This document shows, piece after piece, positions 56,530-64,000 of a stretch of DNA of 64,000 bases. The notes beneath the pieces were generated by a model, which saw nothing but the letters and a program-made list of their open reading frames with translations, was not told where the DNA came from and did no database searches. Source of the DNA: an uncultured Gammaproteobacteria bacterium. Lineage in GTDB: Bacteria; Pseudomonadota; Gammaproteobacteria; Enterobacterales; Psychrobiaceae. Each line of letters begins with the position of its first letter. Within the stretch, counting starts at the first letter, position 1. Made by a program: the position numbers and the translations under genes. The DNA lies in NCBI GenBank assembly GCA_913060565.1, contig CAJXRU010000001.1:29393-93392 (forward strand). The letters are read 5' to 3'.

Positions 56530-58035
56530 TTAAGTCGTAATTCGGTAGTTAATCATCTGTTTGAATGCGTCAATTATCTTGGTAATTGGCGTAGCTAAGT
56601 ATTTAAAGTCTTTCAAGTAGTCAGTATTAACTCTCATTCCTGCATTAGCTTCAAATACTAAAAGTTCCCCGTCAGTTGTGAACGAAAAATCAATACCAAA
56701 ATAATCAAGTGACAGTTTTTTATGGATTTGTTTAATGATTGCTTGATGTCCAGGTGATAGAACAGTTGATAAGTCGTCAACGAAAGCCTGTTCTTCTTGA
56801 CGTAATCGTTGGTTGTTTTGCATCAGTGTCATACGTGAAGAGCTATGAACATTCCAATGATTATGAGCGACACAATGTTCTGGATAAATCTCACCGTCAA
56901 TAACAAACACACGATATTTCCGATACAAGCCGTCCTTTGATTTAAAATCAATAAATGGGCAAATATTGAGAATTTCACCGCGGCTTTGCTTTAAATAATG
57001 ATCTAGCGATTCTCTGTCTTCTAATTTGACGAGTCCTATTCCGGTGCTGCTACCTAATGGTCTTGCCAATGCAGGAAACCCACTATTGTAATTAGCAAAC
57101 TGAGCATTGCCATGAAATATATTCGTGTCGGCAATTTGTAAAGATAATGATGATAATTGCTGGTAAATATCGACACGCGACGTGTTCAAGACAGCCGCTG
57201 GAGGATTAATAATTTCATGATTAAAGCGTTCAAATTGAGTTAATAACGTAAGTGCATTAGCGCAAACTTCCATATCCGCAACGCAATTGATGATTAAGTC
57301 ATAATGACTAAGCTGTTTCACTGACTCTCTAAAATTATCACTGTCACTGACAAATAAACGGCTAACGTTGACCTGTTGCATATCAATGAATTTATTCACA
57401 TCAAAATGACCACCGTAAATACTAAATGCTATTTCATTACCAATGTGTGGTACAAAATTGAGATTTTCTAGTGCATAAATCAGGAGCACTCTTGGTTTAC
57501 TATTAGCTTCTTTGCTGGAATAAAGGGGATGATAAGGTTTACAGGTTAGCGCACGTTCCATTGCTTTTTGTGCCAGCTTTTTTTGCGACAATAATTGATG
57601 AGCAATGGCGTTATAAAATAACGTTTCAAACGAGGGTGTTGGATGAGGTGCTAAAACCTCCAAGCAGTCTTTTGCTTGTTTCTTCTTGAGATAAAACTTG
57701 GCCACAGCGAGCGCGCTAGGTAAGTGGCTCTTAGTCGCACTCATTAATTGTCGGCTAAGTATTTTGTATGCATTACTATGTTTATTGTGAGTCAACAGTC
57801 CTAACGCTTGTATCGTATTACTGATAAATGCGGAATTATCAGGTGCCATAGATAAACTCAATGACATATAACTAATGCCATCGGCAATATCATTGAGGAT
57901 AATAGAAAGCATACCGTAAAAATGCAGTGCATTTAGCGCTGTCGGATTTTTCTCTAACTGCGCTTTAAAACCATTTCTTGCTGCTTCGTATTTTCCTTGC
58001 TGCATTAGCGCAATAGGATCAACTTCTTGGGTCAT
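56530..58035 (-). CDS. TPR protein with ATP-grasp ligase domain
   Basis: The 501-residue protein has an N-terminal half with tetratricopeptide-like helices (GKYEAARNGFKAQLEKNPTALNALHFYG, about 10-180), a linker starting KPRVLLIYALENLNFVPHIG, and a C-terminal ATP-grasp fold (about 280-495) with LARPLGSSTGIGLVKL for the nucleotide lysine region, KYRVFVIDGEIYPEHCV, and a metal site in YFGIDFSFTTDGELLVFEANAGM. The layout suggests a peptide or amino-acid ligase with a protein-binding arm. No precursor peptide or partner enzyme is adjacent. ATG 58035 is preferred over TTG 58044. Confidence 0.8.
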   Translation of the reverse strand: MTQEVDPIALMQQGKYEAARNGFKAQLEKNPTALNALHFYGMLSIILNDIADGISYMSLSLSMAPDNSAFISNTIQALGLLTHNKHSNAYKILSRQLMSATKSHLPSALAVAKFYLKKKQAKDCLEVLAPHPTPSFETLFYNAIAHQLLSQKKLAQKAMERALTCKPYHPLYSSKEANSKPRVLLIYALENLNFVPHIGNEIAFSIYGGHFDVNKFIDMQQVNVSRLFVSDSDNFRESVKQLSHYDLIINCVADMEVCANALTLLTQFERFNHEIINPPAAVLNTSRVDIYQQLSSLSLQIADTNIFHGNAQFANYNSGFPALARPLGSSTGIGLVKLEDRESLDHYLKQSRGEILNICPFIDFKSKDGLYRKYRVFVIDGEIYPEHCVAHNHWNVHSSSRMTLMQNNQRLRQEEQAFVDDLSTVLSPGHQAIIKQIHKKLSLDYFGIDFSFTTDGELLVFEANAGMRVNTDYLKDFKYLATPITKIIDAFKQMINYRITT

Positions 58036-58051
58036 ATTTATCAACTATTTT

Positions 58052-58067
58052 TGTGATTAAAATCACG
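58052..58067. promoter_or_regulatory. CRP/FNR-type site before the dihaem peroxidase gene
   Basis: TGTGATTAAAATCACG fits the CRP half sites TGTGA-N6-TCAC(A) with one mismatch and overlaps a perfect AAATCACGTGATTT palindrome (58060-58073). It lies in the 185-base divergent gap between the ATP-grasp gene and the peroxidase gene. Confidence 0.55.
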
Positions 58068-58220
58068 TGATTTAAGTTATTGCAAACGTCGTGAAATATT
58101 TTCTATTTATTCACTTTCTATTGTCCTGTCGACGGGTAAATCTAGCCATTTTTCTTTGGTTGTTAAGCTTTAATAACGTCACTCTATCTATAAATATACT
58201 GTGTAATCAGGAGCGATGTC

Positions 58221-59228
58221 TTGAAAAAAAGTGTTTTTTTATTGCAAATACCGCAATTTATTCTTTCTTGCTTGGTAATATTTTCATTGCCAGCGAGTGC
58301 CAATCAATGGCAAGCATTGTATAAACGTCCCACAGAAATTCCTTTTCCGAGTAATAATTTGTACTCAGCAGAAAAGGCAGCATTAGGGAAAATGCTGTTT
58401 TTTGATCCGCGTTTATCGCAAAACTTTAATATGACTTGTGCCACTTGTCATAACCCAAGCTTTGGTTGGGAAGACGCTACGACACTGTCTGTCGGTGCCC
58501 AAAATACTGCACTAGAACGCCATTCTCCGACGGTTATTAATGCGGCATGGGGCAATCAATTTTTCTGGGATGGCCGTGCTCCAACGCTTGAAGAACAAGC
58601 ACAAGGGCCAATAGAGTCAACGGTTGAGATGAATACACCAATGACTGTAGTTGTTGAGCGCCTTAGCGCTGTTCCTCAGTATCAAACGTGGTTTCAAAGA
58701 GCCTTTAATGGCGAGGGTGTCACTAGTGAAAATATCAAGAAAGCGATAGCTACCTTTGAACGCACTATTGTATCGGGCATTGCTCCTTTTGATCGCTGGA
58801 TTGAAGGCGATGAAAATGCCATTTCTCATCAAGCCAAACGTGGATTTGAGCTATTTAATGGTAAAGCCTTGTGCATGACATGTCATACCGGATGGAATTT
58901 TACCGACAATAGGTTTCACGATATCGCCTTATCAGGTAATGATAAAGGGCTTGGCGGGCGCACTAATAATCCGCTAGAAAACTTTGCTTTTAAAACACCT
59001 GGTTTACGCAATATTGGTCAACGGGCACCTTATATGCACGACGGTCGGTTTAAAACATTAGAAGAAGTCATTGAGCATTATAGTTCTGATTTGGTTATGC
59101 GAGAGTCACGCTCGCCGCAACTGATAAGCATCCAATTAACCTCGCAAGATGTTGCCGATATTAAAGCATTTTTGTTGACGCTTACTGGCGATGACAAACC
59201 TGTGACTCTGCCAATTTTGCCATATTAG
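58221..59228 (+). CDS. Dihaem cytochrome c peroxidase (CcpA/MauG family)
   Basis: The 335-residue exported protein has two haem-c sites, CATCH (73-77) and CMTCH (218-222), in the family context LGKMLFFDPRLSQNFNMTCATCHNPSFGWED, with HSPTVINAAWGNQFFWDGRAPTLEEQA and RAPYMHDGRFKTLEEVIEHY. It reduces hydrogen peroxide in the periplasm or acts as a MauG-like oxidant. The start is TTG at 58221, well placed after AGGAG (7 bases). The chemoreceptor gene follows after 9 bases. Confidence 0.92.
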   Translation: MKKSVFLLQIPQFILSCLVIFSLPASANQWQALYKRPTEIPFPSNNLYSAEKAALGKMLFFDPRLSQNFNMTCATCHNPSFGWEDATTLSVGAQNTALERHSPTVINAAWGNQFFWDGRAPTLEEQAQGPIESTVEMNTPMTVVVERLSAVPQYQTWFQRAFNGEGVTSENIKKAIATFERTIVSGIAPFDRWIEGDENAISHQAKRGFELFNGKALCMTCHTGWNFTDNRFHDIALSGNDKGLGGRTNNPLENFAFKTPGLRNIGQRAPYMHDGRFKTLEEVIEHYSSDLVMRESRSPQLISIQLTSQDVADIKAFLLTLTGDDKPVTLPILPY

Positions 59229-59237
59229 GACACCGCA

Positions 59238-60839
59238 ATGACTATTCGAAACAAACTGCTATTAAGCTTTATCAGTATGATTCTGGTGTTTTCTGCACTC
59301 AGTGTCTACTTGGTTATCGCGTTAAAAGAACAAGGTAATGTGACTGTGTTTGCGTTTAAACAGCCATTAAATGCTGTCAGCAGTAGTCGTTCAGCAGGCG
59401 ATATTTTTAATCAAGCAAATCAATTTGCTGCTGGTATTACTCAGATGATCCAGCCTCAATCAAGTGAAGCCGTTAAACGTGATTTTAAGAATATTATTAC
59501 GCAATTTGAAAAACAGTTAACCATTGCAAAAGACAATAGTTTTTCAGCGTCAATGGCGCAGGAAATCCAGCAAATTGAAGCGCTGGAAAAACGTTGGTCT
59601 GATAACGTATTAAAACGTATATCAGGTACAAGTCAGGGGGCGCTTGTTTCTCAAATCGTGCTAGACCAACAGCAATCAGACATAGTATCGCGCCTCAATA
59701 AACTCGTGGAAACGACGATAAATGATGCGCAAATACGTGCTAATGAAGTGGAGTCGTCAGTTAGTGACAAACTAATGGTTAGTTTGGCGTTGCTCGGTGT
59801 TATTGCATTGGTGTCACTAATTGCGGCCATTGTTCTAGCTAGTAAATTAACCAAGCCTATCCATAAGCTCATCGATGCTGTCGTTGAATTATCTCGTGGC
59901 GATGGCGACTTAACTAAACGATTGGTGACTAAAGGTAATGATGAAGTCGCTCAACTGTCGGCTGAATTTAATGAGTTCATCGCTAAAGTGCATGTGACCG
60001 TTAGTGATATATCAGCATCGGTGTCGACAACGAAGGAGCGTTTGGCTGATTTTTCAGACGTTGCGGTAAATACTCAACGTGGAACCTCTCAGCAAAAAAT
60101 TGAAATCGATAATATCAGTAGTGCGATGACGCAGGTTAACTCATCAATGAACACTGTCGAGCAAAGTGCAGGGCAAGTTAAAACTCAAGCCGATGGTATT
60201 CACGAAGAAACGCAAGTCAGTGTTCAGTTAGTAGAAGAGGCAGTAAACGAGATAGCAAATCTTTCAGCAGATATAGAAAAAACCAGCGATGTTATTTATT
60301 CGTTGAGTAACTCAAGTACGCAAATTGCTGATGTCCTCAATGTCATTGAAGCCATTGCCGATCAAACAAATCTTCTTGCTCTAAATGCGGCTATAGAAGC
60401 AGCACGTGCTGGTGAATCGGGCCGTGGCTTCTCAGTAGTTGCCGATGAAATTCGCACTTTAGCCATGAAAACACAAGAGTCGACGACTAATATTCACGAC
60501 ACAATTAGTACCATTTTACAGCAGGCACAAGATGCCAAAACCATGATGGAATCGGGAACCGAGCGCGCACATATTTGTGTTGATAAAAACTCTGAAGTCG
60601 CAACGGCGCTTAATCAAGTCTTAGAGCGTGTGGTGGGGATCAAAGAGCGTAGTGAATTCGTTAGTGTGCAAACTCAGGAGCAAAAAACGGCTACGACTCA
60701 TGTCAATGGTTACCTAGAACAAATCATTGATATTGCAGAACAAACGGCAAAGGGCAGTATGACGTTGGATGCTAACAGCACTCAGATCATTGCTTCAATG
60801 AATGAAGTAAATCGCAATGTCGCGCAGTTTAAACTCTAG
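59238..60839 (+). CDS. Methyl-accepting chemotaxis protein
   Basis: The 533-residue receptor has membrane segments at about 8-28 and 180-202 around a helical periplasmic sensor of about 150 residues, a HAMP domain ([26 protein letters not shown]) and a long signalling hairpin whose tip reads [39 protein letters not shown]. It relays signal to CheA/CheW. No ligand-domain family was recognised by eye. It shares an operon with the dihaem peroxidase, which hints at a redox or peroxide-linked cue, but that is inference. Confidence 0.92.
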   Translation: MTIRNKLLLSFISMILVFSALSVYLVIALKEQGNVTVFAFKQPLNAVSSSRSAGDIFNQANQFAAGITQMIQPQSSEAVKRDFKNIITQFEKQLTIAKDNSFSASMAQEIQQIEALEKRWSDNVLKRISGTSQGALVSQIVLDQQQSDIVSRLNKLVETTINDAQIRANEVESSVSDKLMVSLALLGVIALVSLIAAIVLASKLTKPIHKLIDAVVELSRGDGDLTKRLVTKGNDEVAQLSAEFNEFIAKVHVTVSDISASVSTTKERLADFSDVAVNTQRGTSQQKIEIDNISSAMTQVNSSMNTVEQSAGQVKTQADGIHEETQVSVQLVEEAVNEIANLSADIEKTSDVIYSLSNSSTQIADVLNVIEAIADQTNLLALNAAIEAARAGESGRGFSVVADEIRTLAMKTQESTTNIHDTISTILQQAQDAKTMMESGTERAHICVDKNSEVATALNQVLERVVGIKERSEFVSVQTQEQKTATTHVNGYLEQIIDIAEQTAKGSMTLDANSTQIIASMNEVNRNVAQFKL

Positions 60840-60908
60840 CATTGTCGAGCAGCAGTAATGTGAGCTAAGATACTTTCAAATTAAAATTGATGAAAGTACT
60901 CTTCGCTC

Positions 60909-61532
60909 ATGAATAATGTGAATATTGATGGCAAACCCATCACACCTAGTAAAGTTATTTGTATCGGTCGTAATTACGTCGATCATATCCAAGAACTCGG
61001 TAATGAAATGCCCGATGAAATGGTGGTGTTTTTAAAACCCAATAGCGCTATCTGCGATGAATTAATCAGTTTTCATCAAGAGCCTCTGCATTATGAAGGC
61101 GAGATTTGCTTAATGGTCATTGGCGGCGAATTTCGCGCCGTAGGGTTTGGTCTCGATCTCACCAAGCGTCAACTGCAAGGTAAACTGAAAAGCAAGGGCC
61201 TGCCGTGGGAGCGCGCCAAGGCATTCGATGATTCAGCAGTGATGGGAGACTTTGTCTCTATTGATAATAGCGATAATATCGATGACAGTCTGAGCTTAAC
61301 ACTCACCATCGACGGTGAGGTTATTCAACAAGGCGGCGTTGAGCTGATGATGTACAAACCGCAACAAATTCTCGAATCGTTAAAAGAGCACTTTACCCTA
61401 GAAGATGGTGATATAGTGATGACAGGAACACCTAAAGGGGTTGGCGTTATTGAAGCTGGCGCTCAATTTCACGGTGTTATTTCATCGGCTCAGCAAACAT
61501 TGTCAGAGAGCCGATGGCGAGCACAAAGTTAG
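60909..61532 (+). CDS. Fumarylacetoacetate hydrolase family protein
   Basis: The 207-residue enzyme has IGRNYVDHIQELGNEMP, the metal-binding HYEGEICLMV (Glu pair region near 62-64), KAFDDSAVMGDFV near 105 and GDIVMTGTPKGVGVIEAG near 172. Members cleave C-C bonds in diketo acids or act as oxaloacetate decarboxylases or acylpyruvases; the short form fits the latter. Its stop overlaps the convergent GST gene by four bases. Confidence 0.9.
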   Translation: MNNVNIDGKPITPSKVICIGRNYVDHIQELGNEMPDEMVVFLKPNSAICDELISFHQEPLHYEGEICLMVIGGEFRAVGFGLDLTKRQLQGKLKSKGLPWERAKAFDDSAVMGDFVSIDNSDNIDDSLSLTLTIDGEVIQQGGVELMMYKPQQILESLKEHFTLEDGDIVMTGTPKGVGVIEAGAQFHGVISSAQQTLSESRWRAQS

Positions 61533-62137
61533 CCTAGCTTTAAACTTTCTTGATAGGCTGATCGCTGTTGTATCTTCGACAAATACTTAACGACATTAGG
61601 GTAGGGAGCAAGTAACGCTTGTTTATCTGCCGACTCTAATAAAAACGTCATCATGATGTCTGCAGCACTAAAGCTGTTTCCCGCAAAAAATGGGTAAGCT
61701 GTCAGTTGAGCGTCAATGAAACTTAAATCTAATGCGAGCTCTTTGGCAATGTAACCATCAATGGCTTGATCGCCACTGCGCTTTTCAAAGCCAAGCAACA
61801 GTGATGTTATGACAGGTAAGCTCAAAGAACCTTCGGCAAAATGCAGCCACTGCAGGTAATCATAGTAATTGGCATCACTTTTTGTCGGACGAAGAGAATG
61901 AGAATCTTGTTGATCTAATAAGTACTCAATCATGGCTCCTGATTCTACCAGTGTTATATCTCCGTTGATAAGAACAGGCGCTTTGGCTAGCGGATGAACG
62001 TCTTTTAGGCTTTGAGGCGCTAATTGAGACACTGGATCCCGTTGATGCTGGACAACGTCATAGGGGAGTTTAAGCTCTTCAAGTAACCAAATAATACGTT
62101 GTGAACGAGAGTTATTTAAGTGATGTACTGTAATCAT
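61529..62137 (-). CDS. Glutathione S-transferase
   Basis: The 202-residue protein has a thioredoxin-like N-domain (MITVHHLNNSRSQRIIWLLEELKLPYDV, then KAPVLINGDITLVESGAMIEYLLDQ with the Glu-Ser glutathione motif) and an all-helical C-domain with FFAGNSFSAADIMMTFLLE. Ser10 near the start is the likely catalytic residue. It sits 9 bases after the oxidoreductase gene on the same strand, probably one operon. Confidence 0.93.
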   Translation of the reverse strand: MITVHHLNNSRSQRIIWLLEELKLPYDVVQHQRDPVSQLAPQSLKDVHPLAKAPVLINGDITLVESGAMIEYLLDQQDSHSLRPTKSDANYYDYLQWLHFAEGSLSLPVITSLLLGFEKRSGDQAIDGYIAKELALDLSFIDAQLTAYPFFAGNSFSAADIMMTFLLESADKQALLAPYPNVVKYLSKIQQRSAYQESLKLG

Positions 62138-62146
62138 AACATGCTC

Positions 62147-63187
62147 CTATAGGTTGTCTGGACCAACTCGAACAACGAGTTTTCCAAAATTTTTGCCTTC
62201 AAGTAAACCGATAAAAGATTCGGCGGCGTTTTCAAGGCCGCTTACCATATCTTCTTTATAATGGATCTTGTTCTGCGCTAACCATTGAGTCATTGCTGCT
62301 GCAAATTCGCCATATCGATGCCCATAATCATCAAACACAATGAACCCTTGCATTTTTATGCGCTTAACTAACAAAGTGCCCATTAACATTGATAAACGAT
62401 CATCACCTTGAGGGAGCTCAGTGGCGTTATATTGTGAAATTAGTCCACAGAGCGGAATACGTGCACACGGATTAAGTAATGGCATAACAGCATCGAAGAT
62501 CTTGCCACCAACGTTTTCATAATAGACATCGATACCTTGTGGACAGTGCGTAGCAAGTTGCTGTGCTAGGTTAGGATCATAGTGATCTAAGCAGGCATCA
62601 AAGCCTAGTGTTTGAGTGACGTAGTCACATTTCACGTCGCCTCCTGCAATCCCTATGACTTTACAGCCTTGAAGTTTTGCAATTTGTCCCACTAAGCTCC
62701 CTACTGCGCCGCTTGCTGCGGCAACAACGACAGTCTCTCCAGCTTTAGGTTGACCAATATCTAGCAGCCCCATGTAAGCGGTTAGTCCAGGCATCCCTAA
62801 AACACCTAACGCATAAGATGGATGAGGAATATTATTATCAAGCTTAAGTAAATCTTGGCCATCGTTAATCGCGTAATCTTGCCAACCGCCAAAACCAACA
62901 ACCCAGTCGCCGACCTCAAAGTTGTCGTTGTTTGATTGTTCTACTCGGCAAACGCTACCGCCAACCATAACGCCATTGATTGCTACTGGATCTGCGTAAG
63001 ATTTTTGATCGCTCATGCGTCCGCGCATGTATGGGTCGAGCGATAAGTACACCGTTCTTAATAAAACTTCACCTGACTGTGGCACTGGGATCTCACTGTG
63101 TTCAAGTGAAAAATTTTGCGCAGTTGGGGCGCCATAAGGGCGAGAAGCAAGGGTAACTTGTCTGTTAATTGAATGTGTCTGTGTCAT
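62147..63187 (-). CDS. NADP-dependent MDR oxidoreductase (CurA/alkenal reductase-like)
   Basis: The 346-residue zinc-free medium-chain reductase has VYLSLDPYMRGRMSD near 49, VVGFGGWQDYAI, LGMPGLTAYMGLLDIG near 130, VVAAASGAVGSLVGQIAKLQGCKVIGIAGG (the dinucleotide fold) and DVYYENVGGKIFDAVMPLLN. Such enzymes reduce alpha,beta-unsaturated carbonyls. It lies upstream of the GST gene, forming a detoxification pair. Confidence 0.92.
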   Translation of the reverse strand: MTQTHSINRQVTLASRPYGAPTAQNFSLEHSEIPVPQSGEVLLRTVYLSLDPYMRGRMSDQKSYADPVAINGVMVGGSVCRVEQSNNDNFEVGDWVVGFGGWQDYAINDGQDLLKLDNNIPHPSYALGVLGMPGLTAYMGLLDIGQPKAGETVVVAAASGAVGSLVGQIAKLQGCKVIGIAGGDVKCDYVTQTLGFDACLDHYDPNLAQQLATHCPQGIDVYYENVGGKIFDAVMPLLNPCARIPLCGLISQYNATELPQGDDRLSMLMGTLLVKRIKMQGFIVFDDYGHRYGEFAAAMTQWLAQNKIHYKEDMVSGLENAAESFIGLLEGKNFGKLVVRVGPDNL

Positions 63188-63247
63188 ATTATTTAGTTCT
63201 TAATAGCTGCTCTATCACCGTTGACGCTAATAGAGCAGTGCTTGATA

Positions 63248-63948
63248 TTATAATGCTGTCGTTAGAATTGTGTGGCTAGTGGCTAAATCAATATCGCCAT
63301 GTTCACCAAGTGCTCGCATACCGTGCTCGTCTAGCTTCGCTAAAATATCTTTCACTTCAATCTCACCTAGTTGCACATCTGAAAGTCTTGTTGGAACTTG
63401 CATTTCTTTAAAAAAGGTTTCAGTTAGGGCAATCGCTTGTGAGATTTTTTCATCGTCGCTACCGTCGGTGATATTCCAAACACGCGTTGCGTATTGCAGT
63501 AATTTTCCGTGCTTATCATCGCGTTTAACTTTCATTACAGCCGGTAGGATAATCGACAGCGTACGAGCGTGATCGATGCCATAACCTCCTGTTAACTCAT
63601 GTCCTATCATATGCGTTGACCAGTCTTGCGGAACCCCTGCGCCAATTAAGCCATTAAGCGCCATCGTTGCCGACCACATGATGTTGGCGCGAATGTCTAA
63701 ATCATCTTTAGTCGTTGGTGATAATGCCTTTGGACCTTCCTCGATAAGCGTTTGAAGTAGCCCTTCTGCAAAGCGATCTTGCACTTTACCGTTGACATCA
63801 TAGGTGAGGTATTGCTCCATCACATGAACAAATGCATCAACGACGCCGTTACTAATTTGGCGATCTGACAGTGTAAGTGTCACCGCTGGATCAAGCACCG
63901 CAAATTGAGGCTTAACTAAGGGACTTGCAAAAGCCAGCTTGTCGCGGC
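63248..63948 (-). CDS. Iron-containing alcohol dehydrogenase (YqhD-like), C-terminal part
   Basis: Only the last 233 or so codons are present. The frame continues upstream of an internal GTG at 63898 (DKLAFASPLVKPQFAVLDP) and is cut at 63948 where adapter sequence begins. Metal-binding residues are visible in NGVVDAFVHVMEQY, DWSTHMIGHELTGGYGIDHA and near HARTL. Sequence is close to Escherichia coli YqhD, an NADPH-dependent aldehyde reductase. Gene symbol is left blank because the N-terminus is missing. Confidence 0.92.
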
Positions 63949-64000
63949 CTGTCTCTTATACACATCTCCGAGCCCACGAGACTAGGCATGATCTCGTATG
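63949..64000. other. Illumina Nextera adapter (artefact, not genomic)
   Basis: The end reads CTGTCTCTTATACACATCT (Tn5 mosaic end), then CCGAGCCCACGAGAC, an 8-base index TAGGCATG and ATCTCGTATG, the start of the Illumina P7 sequence. The 19+15+8+10 bases fill exactly 63949-64000. It is untrimmed library adapter at a contig end, not a transposon. Confidence 0.98.

Noticed and set aside
63949..63967. Tn5 mosaic end as evidence of a natural transposon
   Set aside because: It is followed by the complete Nextera adapter, index and P7 start and runs to the contig end, so it is a library artefact.

Overview
The window is a contig end from a gammaproteobacterium, most likely a marine member of the Alteromonadales close to Colwelliaceae (Colwellia or Thalassotalea type). 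This is inferred from low GC (about 40% by eye), the orders rnr-rlmB and rpsF-priB-rpsR-rplI, a MotX-type sodium flagellar protein, extended PstC/PstA permeases and the overall protein flavour. Genus is not settled. The last 52 bases (63949-64000) are not genomic: they are an Illumina Nextera adapter, so the final gene is cut at an assembly artefact. No rRNA, tRNA, CRISPR array, prophage or insertion sequence was recognised. Apart from the cut gene ends, one gene is visibly broken (a frameshifted cupin, 18468-18847).

Layout. 1-8.9 kb: end of an M61 peptidase, rdgC, an orphan sensor kinase and sbcDC. 8.9-13.3 kb: a phosphate-starvation block of porin, phoB, phoR and pstS; the porin, phoB and pstS each follow a good Pho-box match. 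13.4-26.7 kb: a mixed stretch of regulators and detoxification or stress genes: a REC-GGDEF cyclase, an ArsR regulator facing a hydrolase/monooxygenase pair, an OYE reductase facing a TetR regulator across three operator palindromes, the broken cupin, a DUF1272 protein, an SRPBCC protein facing an AhpD-like/AraC pair, an AraC/EamA pair, an ABC exporter and a GcvR-like ACT protein. 26.8-32.4 kb: pstC-pstA-pstB-phoU, again behind a Pho box, so the phosphate regulon brackets that stretch.

32.5-41.2 kb: a haem-c sensor kinase, a DUF3530 protein, rluA, motX, a LruC-domain protein with a proline-rich lipoprotein, a spermidine-synthase-like methyltransferase, a type IV pilin-like protein and a 59-residue membrane protein. 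41.3-47.7 kb: the conserved housekeeping block rnr-rlmB, two accessory genes, then rpsF-priB-rpsR-rplI. 47.9-51.1 kb: a 5'-nucleotidase-like periplasmic protein whose metal-binding motifs look degenerate, overlapping a membrane diguanylate cyclase gene; this is the most unusual pair in the window. 51.3-56.5 kb: a TetR regulator and an MMPL transporter / LolA-like / outer-membrane barrel operon sharing a TGACG-N3-CGTCA operator. 56.5-63.9 kb: a TPR/ATP-grasp protein, a dihaem peroxidase followed by a chemoreceptor, and metabolic genes (FAH family, GST, MDR oxidoreductase, iron-type alcohol dehydrogenase).

How the parts may work together: the four Pho boxes make the porin, phoBR, pstS and pstCAB-phoU one PhoB regulon (outer-membrane entry, periplasmic capture, import, signalling). 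Several small operons carry their own repressor and visible operators. Signalling capacity is high: two orphan histidine kinases, two diguanylate cyclases and one chemoreceptor. All motif matches were made by eye; no database search was run.
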